Source: Tetradesmus obliquus (Eukaryota; Chlorophyta; Chlorophyceae; Sphaeropleales; Scenedesmaceae). From it: a DNA stretch of 64,000 nt. Shown piece after piece: positions 22,411 through 34,165 of the stretch. Position numbers and translations under genes: made by a program. Location of the stretch: assembly GCA_030272155.1 (NCBI GenBank), contig CP126201.1:496001-560000 (forward strand). The letters are read 5' to 3'. A model generated the notes under the pieces. It saw only the letters and a list, made by a program, of their open reading frames with translations, was not told where the DNA came from and searched no databases. How positions within the stretch are numbered: position 1 is the stretch's first letter; every line of letters begins with the position of its first letter.

Positions 22411-25400
22411 GGTCTACAGCAAGCCGCTGAGCAGCAGCGGCAGCAAGCAGCACACACAGCGCTGTCAGCAAGCTTCGTAGTTGATGCTGCCGCAGACATG
22501 CAAGCGGCAGCTGTGGACACAGCAGCAGCAGCAGCAGCAGGTGGTGAGGGGCTGCAGCCGCTCCCCAGCTGGGTGCCGACTGCTGCTGGCGGCTGGCGCA
22601 AGCGGCTGGCTGTGATGCAGCAGGCGCTGCAGGCCAACCGGGAGCTGCAGCAGCGGCTGCGGGGCATGCTGGCGGGCGTGGACCAGGTGCGGTTGTGGCG
22701 ATGTGCTTTTGCCAGGGGTGGGGGTGCTGCTGTTGCTGAAGAAGACATGCTGGCGGGCGTGGACCAGGTGCGGTTGTGGTGATGTGCTTCCGCCAGGGGT
22801 GGGGGTGCTGCTAGTGCTGAAGAGGTCATGCTGTTGGCTGGTTTTAGACAGGGTTTGCCTTTATGCAGGGGATGCTGGCGGGCGTGGACCAGGTGTGATT
22901 GTGAAACTAGTTAGGGAGATTGCATAGCTGGGTTGAGGTTGTTTGGTTGAGCGGCTGGGGGGGATGCTGGCGGGTGTGGACCAGGTGCGGTTGTGGCGAT
23001 GTGCTTTTGCCAGGGGTAGGGGAGCTGTTTTTGCTAAAGATGACATGCTGGCGGGGGTGGACCAGATGCGGTTGCTCGGATGTTATGGTTGGTGGGGTGG
23101 AGAGGATCTCCAAGATGCTGCTTATATTGACAGCTTGAATCACGTGCCTGGGTGTGCACGTGGATTGCACTGATTGCTATGTTTGTTCGTTTTGGGGAGG
23201 GGTGGCTGGTGAGGTGGGCTGGGCAGCGCTGTTGCGCTGAAGAGATGAACACATGCTTAAGCCTTAGCAATGTGTAAACAGCTGGCATTGCACATGCTAT
23301 GGTTGCATGCATGCCGCAAGCCTGTATCTTTAGCAGCATGCTGTCTGGAGCGCTGACGGTTTGAAAGTCTTATGTTGTTTTGTTGTGCTGCTGCTGGCTT
23401 GCAGGCCTTGGATGCGAACTGGGGCATGCAGCTGCGCGTGAAGGGAGCAGAGGCAGCGCGGCGCATGGGGCCCGCGGCTGCAGTAGCAGCACGGCAGCCT
23501 CTGTCAGCAGCAGCAGCAGCAGCAGCTGGGCGGCAGCAGCAGCAGCGTGCTGGCGGGAGCTATGCTGGTGACGTTGCTGTTGATGAGGATGGCGGTGAGC
23601 AGCGCCAGGAGAATGAATGTAGAGCTCACAGCTCGGCTAGCGCATCACGTGTGCTGGCTGGTTAGCTTGTTTGCTGCCGCTACACTTCAAGTATGTGTGC
23701 ATGTGTGCTATGAGGTTGTAGCATCTCACGGCACAGACGACAATGTGGGCTGTACATTGTAGTCAAGGCCGCCGGTGTCTCCTGGCACTGACCCTAGACA
23801 TGCGCCCTGTCTGCTCTTGCCCTTCTTATGTGTATGCACAATCAAACGCGTCAACCCCTCCCTCCCTGTCTCCTGCATTTGCAGCCATGCTCCCCTTCCG
23901 CCGCACCATACCACACACATATGACCCGGGACCCTCCACCGCCATCACCCTGCCCGGGCCCGCAACCCTCGGCCCCAACCGCCCGCTGCTGCGGTCGCGC
24001 TTCTGGTCCCTCCCCGGGGGCGGCGGCTGCGCGCCGCTGCCGCCCGGCGGCCGGCGGCTGCTGGCGGCTGATCGGGGGCAGCTGGTGGGCCGGCTGTGGG
24101 CGTGCCGGCTGGGCAAGTGGACGCCTGGCGAGGAGGCTGCGCTGAGGGAGGCTGTGCGGCTGGCAGCGATCAAGGTGCTGTACACGCACGAGCTGCAGGT
24201 ACGTTCAGGGGCTCTTTAGCTCTATGTTTAGGGCTTTGTAGTGTCAGGTGTTCATGAGCGAGGACGCGGCGTTGCGGGAGGCTGTGCGGCTGGCTGCAAT
24301 GAAGGTGCTGTACACGCGCGAGCTGCAGGTGAGGTCAGGGCTGGGGTGTAAGGTGTTTGGCTTTGTAGTGTCTGGTGTTAATGAGCGAGCTAAAGCAGTG
24401 TTCAGGTGGGCTGTGTGGCTGGCGGCCATCAAGATGCTGCACACGCGCGAGCAGGTGAGGGTGTTGTGCTGTTCAGGGCTCGGAGCTTATTGCTTGGTGC
24501 TTAGAGATTTGAACAACAAGGGCTCACAGCTTCGAGGTACTGGGCTTGCAGGGTTGAGGCCAGCTGCGGGTGCTAAATGTTGCAGCGAGCCAGCCCGCAG
24601 AAGTGTGTTTTGTGGCCATCACTGCTTGTACAGCTCACTGCTTGTGTGGCGTAATTGGTTGTACAGCCACAGCAGCCATGTAAACCATCATCACCAACAC
24701 ATCTCGTCTGCACCTGCTCGCCTTTCTCCACCGCAGGCTCTGGAAGACGCCTTGTCTGCGCCGAACCTGCTGCAGCAGCTGCACCAGCGCACCGAGGCGC
24801 TGCGCAGCGCCCGCCTAGAGGAGCCGCGCCTGCGGCTGGCGGTTGAAGGGTTCAGTGCTGCTGACTGGAACAGCATCGCTGCTGACATGGCGTGTGGGCG
24901 CAGCGGAGGGGAGCTGGCGCGGCACTGGGCGTGCAGCCTGAGTGAAGCAGCGCTGAGGGACTGGAGCGCTGGAGAGCTGCTGCGGCTCGGGTGAGTGTCT
25001 TGGGGATCGGGTTGATGTGATGTGGATTGTGTGTTGCAGTGGTTGGTGTACTGCACCTGCAGCCTTAACAAGAGCTGTGCTGAGGGACTAGAGCGCTGGC
25101 GACCTTACTAAATTGAGGTGGCGCATGCAAATACTCGACCCTTGCACTCACCTCGCATTTGCACGGTTTTCTTCTCAGCGGCGTTGCAGGGGGCTTTTGA
25201 AGCAGCACGGCACCTCCAATTGGGCCGTTGTGGCTCAAGAGCTGGGCACTAACAGGCGCCCTGGGGTTGTGGTCAAGGCCTGGCTGACACACACATGGGC
25301 TTGAATCTTGCACTGACCATTGATTGTGCTGCTCTGACCCTTGCAGGGAGCTTGTGAAGCAGCATGGTACCTCCAACTGGGCGCTGGTAGCGCAGGAGCT

Positions 25401-25628
25401 GGGCACTAACAGGCCCCCCGGGGTGGTGGTGAAGGCCTGGGTGGCTGAATGTGCTGGCAGGGCTGCACAGACGGCCCCCTCTCGGCTCAAAAAACAGGAG
25501 ATGCTGCAGCTGACATACGGCAGTGATGCCCAGCAGCAGCAGCAGCAGTGGTTGCAGGATGGAGATGCTGAGGAGGTGATGGCGCTAATTGCACAGGCAT
25601 CAGGTGACGTCAGTGACGCTGCTGCTCT

Positions 25629-25663
<35 letters not shown>

Positions 25664-28600
25664 GGCGACATGGCAGCAGCGGCGACGCAGATCTGGAGAA
25701 GAGGCAGCTCGTTGCATTGGTGGGGCAGCACGGCAAGAACTGGCGGGTGGTGGGGCGGGCGATGGGCAAGTCTCCCTCACAGGTAAGGGCGTGCGCAAGT
25801 TTAATCAAACGTTGTGGTAGCTCCCAGCTAGCAGTGTGCAGCGGTAGCGGGAGTGCAGGGCTTTCGGCATGTTTGAGCTCTCGCTGACGCCGCCGCTATT
25901 TCCTGCAGATATGCTTGTGCTTCCTCGCCTGCAGCGCTGCTCCTCATGTGTGTACTGATGCGCACGTCTCCTGTATCCTGTCCGCAGGCCGGCAAGATGT
26001 ACAAGTCGATGCTTGAGTGCGTGAGCCGCGCCAACTCACGGCCCTGGACAGACCAACAAGATGTGATGCTGCTGCAGCTGTGTTCCTCATGTTTTACTGC
26101 TGTGCGCGTTGCAATGTGCTTGCCCGCAGGCCGGCAAGATGTACAAGTCGATGCTTGAAAGCGTGAGCCGCGCCAACTCTGGGCCATGGACGGACCAAGA
26201 AGATGTGATGCTGCTGCGAGCAGTGCACAGCCATGGCACAAAATGGCGCGACATCGAACAGCTGGGGGTGCTGCCGGGCAGGACGGCGCGGCAGATGAAG
26301 GAACATTTTGCTTCGGTGTTGGACCCTGCCGTCGACCACAGCCCCATGGGCGCAGAGGTGAGGGTGAGGGTTTTGTGCTATGTGGGGTCTTGTGGTTTTG
26401 CTGTTGGGGGCTTAGGGGGGTGGGTTGATTGGTGAGACATTGAGCAGCTGGGGGTGCTGCCTGGCCGGACGCGGCGGCTTATGAAGAAGCGCTTTTGCTT
26501 CAGTGTTGGACCCTGCCGTTGACTACAGCCCCATGAGCGCAGAGGTGAAACTGGATTTGGGGTTGAGTTGTGGTCCAAACTAAGTTGTGCCGGGTGTATT
26601 GCAGTAGGCGGCATGGGGTGGGGAGTGGAGGCCCTGCAGTGGAGTGATGCCTGCAGGAGGTCGGGTACACTTGGTTCAAGCAATGTGCATCGCTGCGTCA
26701 ACATGCTGTGTGTTGCCTAGCAGCTGCTGCTCAATTGTGCATTGTAAGGCCCACTGAACGGCTCTTACAGGCCTTTCCTGACGTCACCTAACCACTGCTG
26801 CTGCCGCTGCTGCTGCTGCTGCTGCTGCTGCTGCGTTCTGTTGTGCAGGAGATCGTGATCCTGCAGCAGCAGGCAGAGGCCCACAGCGCCACCTTTGGCA
26901 GTGTGCTGTGGGACAAGCTGGCTGCAGAGCACTTTGGGGGGCGACGCAAGCCAGCCAAGCTGCGCACAGTCTATGGCATGCTGCAGAAAGCAGGGGTGAG
27001 TGGCATTGGTAACAGCAGCAGCAGCAGCAGGATCAGCCTTAAACTTGCTGCAGCGGGCAGGGTTGTCATTATCAGCATCAGCAAGATCAGTCCACAACAT
27101 GCCGCAGCGGGCAGCGCTGAGTGCAGCATGGCGGTAGGGCATGTATAAGAACGAATTTACACATCCTCCAATTCCTCACGGACCGCAGTGGATGCGAAAC
27201 TGAGCATGTGCATGACATGGGGTGTCACCCGTCAATGTGTTTGTGTGTTGCATAGTTTTTCCAGGCACTGACACTTCACCTAGATCAACTTGCTACGCTG
27301 CGCTGCTCTGCGCTCCTGTGCTGCCTCTAACAATCTGCAGGGTGATGTGCAGCTAGTGGTGCTGCGCCAAGCCCAGGCGAGATTCAGATTGCTGAGCCAA
27401 ACTCCCGGCAGCGAGCAGCACAATGCAGCAGCAGCAGCAACACCCATGGCAGCAGCTGCAGCGCATCTCCTGGGGCAGCATGGCAGCAGCAGCAAGCAGC
27501 AGCTGCTGCCCCCAGCCTCGCATACTGCACGACAGAAGCGGCGCTACCAGCGCAACAGTTCAATGGCGGCAGCTGCCAGCATGGCGCTGTGTCCTGAAGA
27601 AGAGGCAGCAGCAGCAGCAGCGCCTGGTCGGGCCCTGTTTCGCAGCAGCAGCGAGGCAGATCTGGATGCTGCCGGCGCAGCTGCTGCTGCTGCTGCTGCT
27701 GCTGAGCCTCAGCTGCAGCATCAGGCCAGCTTGCCAGGGCGGCCGCGGCGGGGCTGCAAGCAGAAGAGCGTGGCATGGAGCATCGAGGAAGTGCTGGGCG
27801 TGTTCCCCACAGCCTATGTGGTGGTGCCGTCTGTTGGGGTGCGTGTGCGGCTGACTTTGCATTCAATGTTTGTGTATCTCAATTCTGTTGTGTGGAGCAT
27901 CGAGGAAGTGCTGGGCGTGTTCCCTACAGCCTACGTTGTGGTGCCGCCTGCAGAGGTGCGCTTGCCTGCTTTGGTGTTGCGTGCTTTGGTGTTGCAACCT
28001 TTGTGTATGATATCCCAGTTCTGTTGTGTGAAGCAGCGAAGAAGTGCTGAGACTGTTCCCCACAGCCTACGTTGTGGTGGTGTTGCATGTTGTGTCGCCA
28101 CGCAGCTGTTTCCGCATGTAACTACGCTGACGCATGTCCTGCATCACTATGCTGTGTCTCTGTTCAACACACTCGCTGTCTCTGTGTCATCAGTGACTCA
28201 CTGCCACTGCTGTCTGCTGTTGTTGCTCTGTTCTGCAACTGCAGGGAGTGCACCGCTGTTCCACCTGGGAGGCCTACGCGCAGAGCCCAGACACGCGCTC
28301 CAAGCATGGGAGCATCTGGGTGTCATGGCCTGACAGGCCAGTCATGCCCACCCCGGAGCAGCACCAAGCTTTCTTGCAATGGCTCGGGGAGAAGCAGCAG
28401 GAGCAGGCAGCCTGGCAGGCGAGCTTGCTGGCGCGTTACGCTGTGGGCGCGGGAGCGGGAGTGAGGGCTGCGCAGCTGCCACTGCAGCAGCAGCAGCAGC
28501 AGGGGCGGTTAGATGCAAGATCAGATGCAGCAACAGCAGCTGCAGGCGGTGGCTCTGCTTCCGCTCATCAGGCAACTCCCTCGCCGGCAGCAGCAGCAGA

Positions 28601-30770
28601 GCAGGAGGCAGCAGCTGCTGCAGCGCTGCCGCCCCTGCCGCGAGTGAAGCGCTACTCTGCAGATGGCCGGCCCAAGCCGCGCTATGCATCACCCGGTGGA
28701 GCTGCAGCCTCAGCAGAGGCGCGGGCGCAGCGGCAGCAGCAGCAGGCCGCGAAGACGCAGCAGGAGCTGCAGACGCTCATAGCGGAGCTCGGCATGGATC
28801 ATCACCAGCAGCAGCAGCTGCAGCAGCCGCTGGAAGCGCTGATGCAGACAGGCGGGAAGGTGATGCTGAACACTAGTACTGGGCTGCTGGAGCTGCATAA
28901 AGATGGGCAGGCGTTCCATGTCAGCCCTGATGTGAGTGCTGCTGTATTGCAGCAGGTGCAGCAGTGGAATGCATGGCTGCAGCAGCAGCGGCAAGTGCAG
29001 CAAGATATGCTAACGTCTGGACTGCTGCAGCTGCAGCCGGCAGCCGGCGCGCCGCAAACCGACACGGCAGCAGCGCGGCTCCAGCTGGAGCAGCAGCGGC
29101 TGATGCTGATGCAGCAGCAGCTGCTGCTGGGGCAGTTTCTGGGCCGGGTGCAGCAGCAGCAGCAGCAGCAGCAGGATGCTTCTGATCAGAAGGAGCCTGG
29201 GGTGCGGCCCATCCAGCCCAGCTTCAGTACTGCTGGTTCACGCGCAACCACGCCCCCAGCTGATCCATTCATGCTGCAGCAGCAGCAGCAGCAGCGTGGC
29301 GGCACTACACCCAGAATGGGCTTAAGCCGCGCTGACAGCGCTACATCCTTGTCCGCGGGTGCAGCTGCAGCTGTACCGGAAGCGGGCGCCACACCAGCGG
29401 TCTCCTCCCGGCGGACAGGCGCAGCAGCAGGCGCTGTTGCAATGAGCCCAGCAGATGCCGCAGCGCTCGATGCAGTGGACTCGCTGCCTCTGGATCACCT
29501 GGCGGCTGCACAATCTCCTCCTGCAGGACAGCTTGCAGGACAGCTTGCAGGACAGCCTGCAGGACAGCTTGCAGGACACGGTGGCCTCACAGCACACAGC
29601 GGGATGCTGCTACAGCCTGGCGGCTGCTTGGCTGAAGCCCTGCTACAGCCGCCCAAGCAGCCTGAGGAGCTGCGCTTCCCCCTGCCGCCTGCTATTGGCG
29701 AAGATAAGGCGAGGGATGAGCTCATGGTGCCATTTCTGGCGTGGCTGTTTGGGGAGAATGGGGCGCCGGGGCAGCTGCTGCGGGCGACTGCGCAGCGGCA
29801 GCAGCTGGAGGCAGCGCTGGAGCAATTCAGCAGCCAGGCGCAGCAGCAGCAGCAGCAGCAGCAGCAGGGTGCGCAACAGCCGCCTGAGGCAGCCCTGCAG
29901 GTGCTGCAGCAGCAGCAGGTGCAGCAGCATATGCAGGATCAGCCTGCAGATGCAGCGGGGCCAGCTGCACCAGCACCACTCGAGCCAAGGGTGGAGAGTG
30001 CAGCAGCGGCAACACCAGCAGCTCCAGCCGTTGCCACAGCTGGGGAGGATGTTGCAGCTGCTGCAGCAGCAGCAGCAACGCCAGAGGCAGCACCAGCACT
30101 GGCAATGTCATCTGGGGAGGGTACTGCACTGGAGGCTGCAGCAGCAGCGCCAGCAGCAGCAGCAGCAACACCAGCAGCGCCAGCGACAACAGCAGCAGCA
30201 GCAGTGCGGCCAGCTGCCAAGCCTAAGCCCAAAAGCAAAGCCAAGCGCAAGCGCAAGGAGCTCATTAGCTCTGACGACTTCGACTTTGATGACACAGATC
30301 TAGATCTGGAACATGCTGATGATGAAGATTATGCAGCGCAGCGTGCACAGCAGCCACGCAGCAAGGGCAAGGGCAAGGGCGCCAAAAGCAGCAACTCTGC
30401 GCGGAGGAAACAAGAGAAGATCAACAACACGGCGCCAGCCAGCATCAAACCCATCGAGCTGCAGCGGCTGCGGAGGTCTGTGGCTGCTGCGCAGAATGCT
30501 GATATGCTGCTGCAGCTGATTGCGCAGCTGCTGGTGCTGTTTCCCACCCCGCAGCACTACGGACTGTTTCTGCAGTGGGCGGAGCAAACTGGGCAGCAGG
30601 TGGCGCATGCCCCTTTCACAGTAAATGATTTGAAGGTGGGGGCACTGCCTATGAAGAAATGGAAGGCGGGGGCACCTCCCAACTTCCATTACACGGCAGC
30701 AGCAGCAGAGGCGGCAGCAGCAGCAGCAGTAGCAGCTACAGGGGCCCTGGGGCTGGCAAGCCAAGGCAGC

Positions 30771-30801
<31 letters not shown>

Positions 30802-32031
30802 ATTCTGCCGCTGCTGCTGCTGAAGCTGCTGCTGCGGAAGCAGCTGCGGCTGCTGCTGCAGCTGCGGCCGCCAAAACGGCCTGCAGGCCTAGCAGGAGGG
30901 CTATGACTGCTGCAGCTACAGCAGCAGCAGCAGAGGCAGCAGCGACATTGCCCCAGAGCAGGAGCACCCGGGGCGGCAGTGTGATTGATCAGCTACAAGG
31001 TCACCCTGAAGCTGCTGGCGGCCGCCGCAAGCGCAGTGCTGCTGCTGCTGCTGGCTGTAGCACAGGTGCAGCACAGGAGCAGCAGCAGCAGCAGGGGCAG
31101 CGCAAGCGCAGGCGTGCTGCGGATGGTGCGGCTGCGGCGGCAGCAGCAGCAGCCAGAGCTGCGCAGGCCAGTGAGGACAGCGACTGGGGCTCACCCGGCC
31201 AGGCAGTGCATGTGCTGGATGCCTCAGCAGCAGCGCTGGCACAGCTGCAGCAGCAAGTTCAGCAGGCCCGCGGTGCTGCTGCAGCAGCAGCAGCAGAGCC
31301 TGGTGCGCAAGTGCAGCAAGCACAGCAGCAGCGTTGCGCACAGCAGCACCGGGCGGATGAAGGGCAGCCACCGCAGCTTCCGCAGCCTGCTGCTGTTGAT
31401 GGTGCAGCTGCTGCAGCCGCAGACGTACAGCATCAAGGTGGCACTGCTGGTGCGGCTGCGCCCGGATCAGCAGCAGCAGCAGCAGCAGCAGCAGTGTCGG
31501 CCAAGCGCCCACAGGCTGCCAAGCGCCGCAAGTCTGTCAAGCCTGCTGCTGCTGCTGGAGCTGCTGCTGCTGGAGCTGCTGCTGCTGCTGGAGCTGCTGC
31601 TGCCCCTTCTGCAGCTCAAGCCGCTGTGAGAGCAGTGTTCAAGCCGGCACAGAAGCGTGCGAAGGGCACACTGTGCCCCCGCAGCCTTGCTTCATTTAAA
31701 GCAGCAGCAGGCTTGTTGGTTCCTGCCGAAGTCAGTGCTGCTGCTGCTGCTGGTGCAGCAGCAGCACAGGGCATCACAGCTGCACCTGCAGCAGCAGGTG
31801 CTGCTACAGCTGGCACCCAGAATGCAGCGGCAGCAGCAGAGGGCATTGCAGCTGCAGATGGCGCCCAGAATGCAGCAGCAGCAGAGGGCATCGCTGTTGC
31901 ACCTGCAGCAGATGCTGCTGCTGTTTTGGAAGCACCTCCACAGGCCCTTGCTGCTAGCCTGGGCATGTCTGTGGTTGCTGCTGCAGCTGCCATGCCAGAG
32001 GATGGCCAGCAGCAGCAGCAGCAGGTTGGAG

Positions 32032-32064
<33 letters not shown>

Positions 32065-32252
32065 CTGGGAGGCAGCAGCAGCAGCAGGCTGGAGGCAGCC
32101 AGCCGTCACCTGCAGCCAAGCAGCGCAGCGGCAGCAGCCCTCCGAGTCACGGCAACAAAGAGCTTGATGTGCTGCTGCAGACTGCTGCTGGCTCAGGCGG
32201 GGCTGCAGAGGGCAGGCGAGCAAGGAAGCGCACCAAGCGCATGGACTTGTGA
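19862..32252 (+). CDS. Large Myb-repeat protein, SNAPC4/MYB4R1-like
   Basis: Ten exons keep phase: 19862-19981, 20347-22686, 23405-23594, 23885-24198, 24737-24990, 25347-25782, 26130-26357, 26849-26995, 27341-27838 and 28245-32252 (about 2844 residues). An acidic, Gln/Ala-rich N-terminal region leads to a helical segment (LQANRELQQRLRGML..ALDANWGMQLRV), then AMLPFRRTIPHTYDPGPS and WTPGEEAALREAVRLAA. Several SANT/Myb-like repeats follow: LVKQHGTSNWALVAQELG, LVALVGQHGKNWRVVGRAM and PWTDQEDVMLLRAVHSHGTKW. A helical leader before four or more Myb repeats resembles SNAPC4 (SNAP190), the DNA-binding subunit for snRNA promoters; that assignment is inferred. The last exon (1335 codons) is mostly Gln/Ala runs with basic and acidic patches (KPKPKSKAKRKRKE, SSDDFDFDDTDLDLE) and ends KRTKRMDL. 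Exons 9-10 could belong to a second gene, but the phases join. Confidence 0.65.
22663..23086 (+). repeat. Five copies of an exon end plus donor (SNAPC4-like gene)
   Basis: The segment GATGCTGGCGGGCGTGGACC followed by AG|GTGCGGTTGTGG and the next intron bases (CTTTTGCCAGGGGTGGGGG) occurs at about 22663, 22745, 22870, 22962 and 23043. The first is the true end of the 780-codon exon (encoding MLAGVDQ). Spacing is 80-125 bp. All keep a GT after CAG or CAGAT. Confidence 0.85.
24120..24453 (+). repeat. Tandem copies of a Myb-like exon end (three)
   Basis: The segment encoding EEAALREAVRLAAIKVLYTHELQ at the end of exon 23885-24198 is repeated at 24248-24328 (EDAALREAVRLAAMKVLYTRELQ, preceded by CAG, followed by GTGAGG, 81 bp, so a frame-neutral cassette) and at about 24405-24453 (shorter, WAVWLAAIKMLHTREQ). 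Both extra copies have both splice sites. Confidence 0.85.
25187..25440 (+). repeat. Duplicated start of a Myb-repeat exon
   Basis: Bases 25187-25285 encode LLKQHGTSNWAVVAQELG and following residues, a near copy of the exon start at 25347 (LVKQHGTSNWALVAQELG). The upstream copy has a GCAG acceptor but no donor at the matching place. Spacing is about 160 bp. Confidence 0.8.
25980..26215 (+). repeat. Duplicated start of a Myb-repeat exon
   Basis: CCGCAG followed by GCCGGCAAGATGTACAAGTC begins both at 25988 and at 26130. The copies stay near identical for about 85 bp (encoding AGKMYKSMLE.VSRANS.PWTDQ), then diverge. Only the second continues through the Myb repeat to a donor at 26357. Confidence 0.85.
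26240..26545 (+). repeat. Duplicated end of a Myb-repeat exon
   Basis: The block encoding IEQLGVLPGRTARQMKEHFASVLDPAVD and ending at the donor GCAGAG|GTGAGG (26357) recurs at about 26435-26545 with GCAGAG|GTGAAA. The second copy has a frame-altering difference near CGCTTTTGCTTCAGTG. Confidence 0.8.
27770..28075 (+). repeat. Three copies of an exon end (SNAPC4-like gene)
   Basis: The segment encoding WSIEEVLGVFPTAYVVVP occurs at 27773-27838 (true exon end, donor GTGCGT), at 27893-27955 (donor GTGCGC) and, decayed, at about 28030-28075. Spacing is roughly 120 to 135 bp. Confidence 0.85.
29522..29580 (+). repeat. 15-bp coding minisatellite (AGQL)
   Basis: Four to five units of GACAGCTTGCAG plus three bases, encoding AGQLAGQLAGQPAGQLAG in the last exon of the SNAPC4-like gene. 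The unit contains GCTTGCAGGA, a string found at many acceptors in the window. Confidence 0.9.
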
Positions 32253-32502
32253 TGCAGCGCTGATGTGTTTGCCGCGTCAAGGCGCGCTGGGGTTGCTGTG
32301 TTGGGGGCGTAATCTCACTGGCTGACCGCACAGCAACAATTGGTGTTTTCAACGGCCCAGAGTCAAAGGGTTGCTTGGAAACGTGTGATCTTGCAGCTCG
32401 TGGCAGCAGGGAGCTTGATGTGCTGCTGCAGACTGCTGCTGGCTCTGTCAGTGCGGCAGAGGGCAAGCGAGCAAGGAAGCATAGAAGCCGCTTGGACTTT
32501 TG
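32160..32502 (+). repeat. Copy of the terminal coding segment, with stop, downstream
   Basis: The last codons of the gene (ELDVLLQTAAGSGGAAEG..RARKRTKRMDL, stop at 32252) recur at 32411-32502 as ELDVLLQTAAGSVSAAEG..RARKHRSRLDF with a stop at the equivalent place. A weaker third trace lies near 32690-32740. The copy lies beyond the annotated stop. Confidence 0.8.
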
Positions 32503-34064
32503 ATGCAACAGTGTGTGTGTGTGTGCGCACCCCGTCAGTGGCTGTAAATGGTGAGCTTGCAGCGTGCAACACCTAGGAACGGCGGCAATGTTTCCTGGAG
32601 CTTTGCAGGACTGGTGATGTTTGTACGGGAGGGTAGTTAGATGTGGGTCACTACGTGTGTGACACTAAGTGACACACCCTGGCATGATGCGAGTGATGAG
32701 GCGCTGCAGCAAGCGCTCAGACTTGTGCCACAGCGCTGTGTGCGGAGCCGGAGGCGATGTGGCTGTGGCTGCTTCGTGGAGCATTTGTGGGCAATGGTCG
32801 ATGGCATCATGCAGCGCTGTGGCACCACAGCGCTGCTTTGCAGTGCCGTGCACCGCTTGGGCTGCTCTGAACAACTGTGTGCTTGTTGATGCGACACTTA
32901 GGAACCTAGGCCCAGCAAGCGCGTAGAATTGTGACGCATGTGTGCCCTGCGTTGAGGCGCGTACGGCTGGGGTTTACTGGGAGTATGTGCTTGCAGCGTG
33001 CAGCATGTTGGTGTACGCCTAGGAGCGGTGACATTGTTCTTCAAGCTTGAAACACTGCCTGTTGGTTGGCTGGTGACCAAGTGCACTGTGCTGGCTCTGT
33101 AAAATTCTCAGTGACGCATACTATCAAGGTGACTCATCTTCGTGATATGGCTGCCGCTAGCACGACCTTCTCTCTTGCCCTGTGAGGCGAAGGAACAGTT
33201 CACACGCACATCTCATCAACATCACACCTGGCACACCGACTAGAGTTCAAGGGCTATGGCATGCAGCACATGCATAACATTGCTTTGTTGCCAGGCCCTG
33301 CTAGGCCTTGTGGCAGAACATTGGAACTGAACTTCACCATGCACGTGCAGCTTCTCGCACATTAGATACATAGACAGGGGGTGCCTGCTGACAGAAAACT
33401 GGTTCAAGGTGCAGCGACTAAATGGCAGCATACAGCGCTGCTGCTAGCTCTTCATCTTTTGATGCCTGAGAAAGGCAGCAACTGTTGGCACAGGAATCCG
33501 GGGGTCGCAATAACCATCGACGCATAGCATGTGTTTATCCCGCCTCAACTCACGCCATCTTGAAGTAGAGCCAGAACCACCGTGCCACAGTTGGCGGCAG
33601 TGCCGTAGGCCACCGTCATCATGATCATGATGATCAGTGAGGTTTGCTTGTATGTTGAGTATGGCCAGCCAGCAGGGTTTTGCTCCCCCTGTTCACAACA
33701 AAAAACCAGCTCATACCCTCATCTTGAAGTTCTCACCAGATGGCCCCAGGAAAAAAATGTATCCACACCTCATTCCAGCTGCTGCGCTCAGGACGTGGAG
33801 CCACCAGCCGGTGCCACCCTGAATCGCACCTGGGCATTCCAATGACGCACACTGGTCCTCAAATTAACACTACGGCCTGGCAGGTGGATCGAGCCCAGCA
33901 GCCACCCACTCGGAGCTCGTTGATCCGTGTGAATCCAGCAGCCATAAAATTTGTCCTTTAACAGCACCCTACGTGTTCATCCCATCACGACTCATACCAA
34001 CTTGAGTTGGAGCCAGAACGCACATGTCACAGCCCAAAGGCACGGGCATACAACACGACCCTGC
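32253..34064. other. Convergent intergenic region with decayed terminal-exon copies
   Basis: Lies between the stop of the SNAPC4-like gene (plus) and the stop of the Cys-rich gene (minus). It holds downstream copies of the last exon of each neighbour (32411-32502 and about 33770-33900) and a short TG repeat near 32510. No independent gene was recognised. Confidence 0.6.
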
Positions 34065-34165
34065 TCAGCACGTCCTCAGCCACCAGCCAGCGCCACCCTG
34101 GGTTGCACCCGGGCAGTCCGATGATGCACGCTGGTCCTCAAAATAACACCACGGCCTGGCAGGCG
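33760..34165 (-). repeat. Downstream copy of the Cys-rich gene's C-terminal segment
   Basis: The segment 34080-34165 (encoding RPWCYFEDQ and the bases around it) has a diverged copy at about 33790-33890 with the same order of landmarks (GCCACC, GCACAC/TGGTCCTCAAA, ACGGCCTGGCAGG). The copy has lost the reading frame. Confidence 0.75.

Noticed and set aside
22179-22829. Long minus-strand open frame opposite the SNAPC4-like gene
   Set aside because: It is the mirror of CAG-rich coding sequence (polyAla/Cys/Leu runs) and has no splice context or family similarity.
31616-32119. Minus-strand open frame rich in Cys and Ala
   Set aside because: CTG runs read in another frame yield open frames by composition; the plus-strand exon explains the region.
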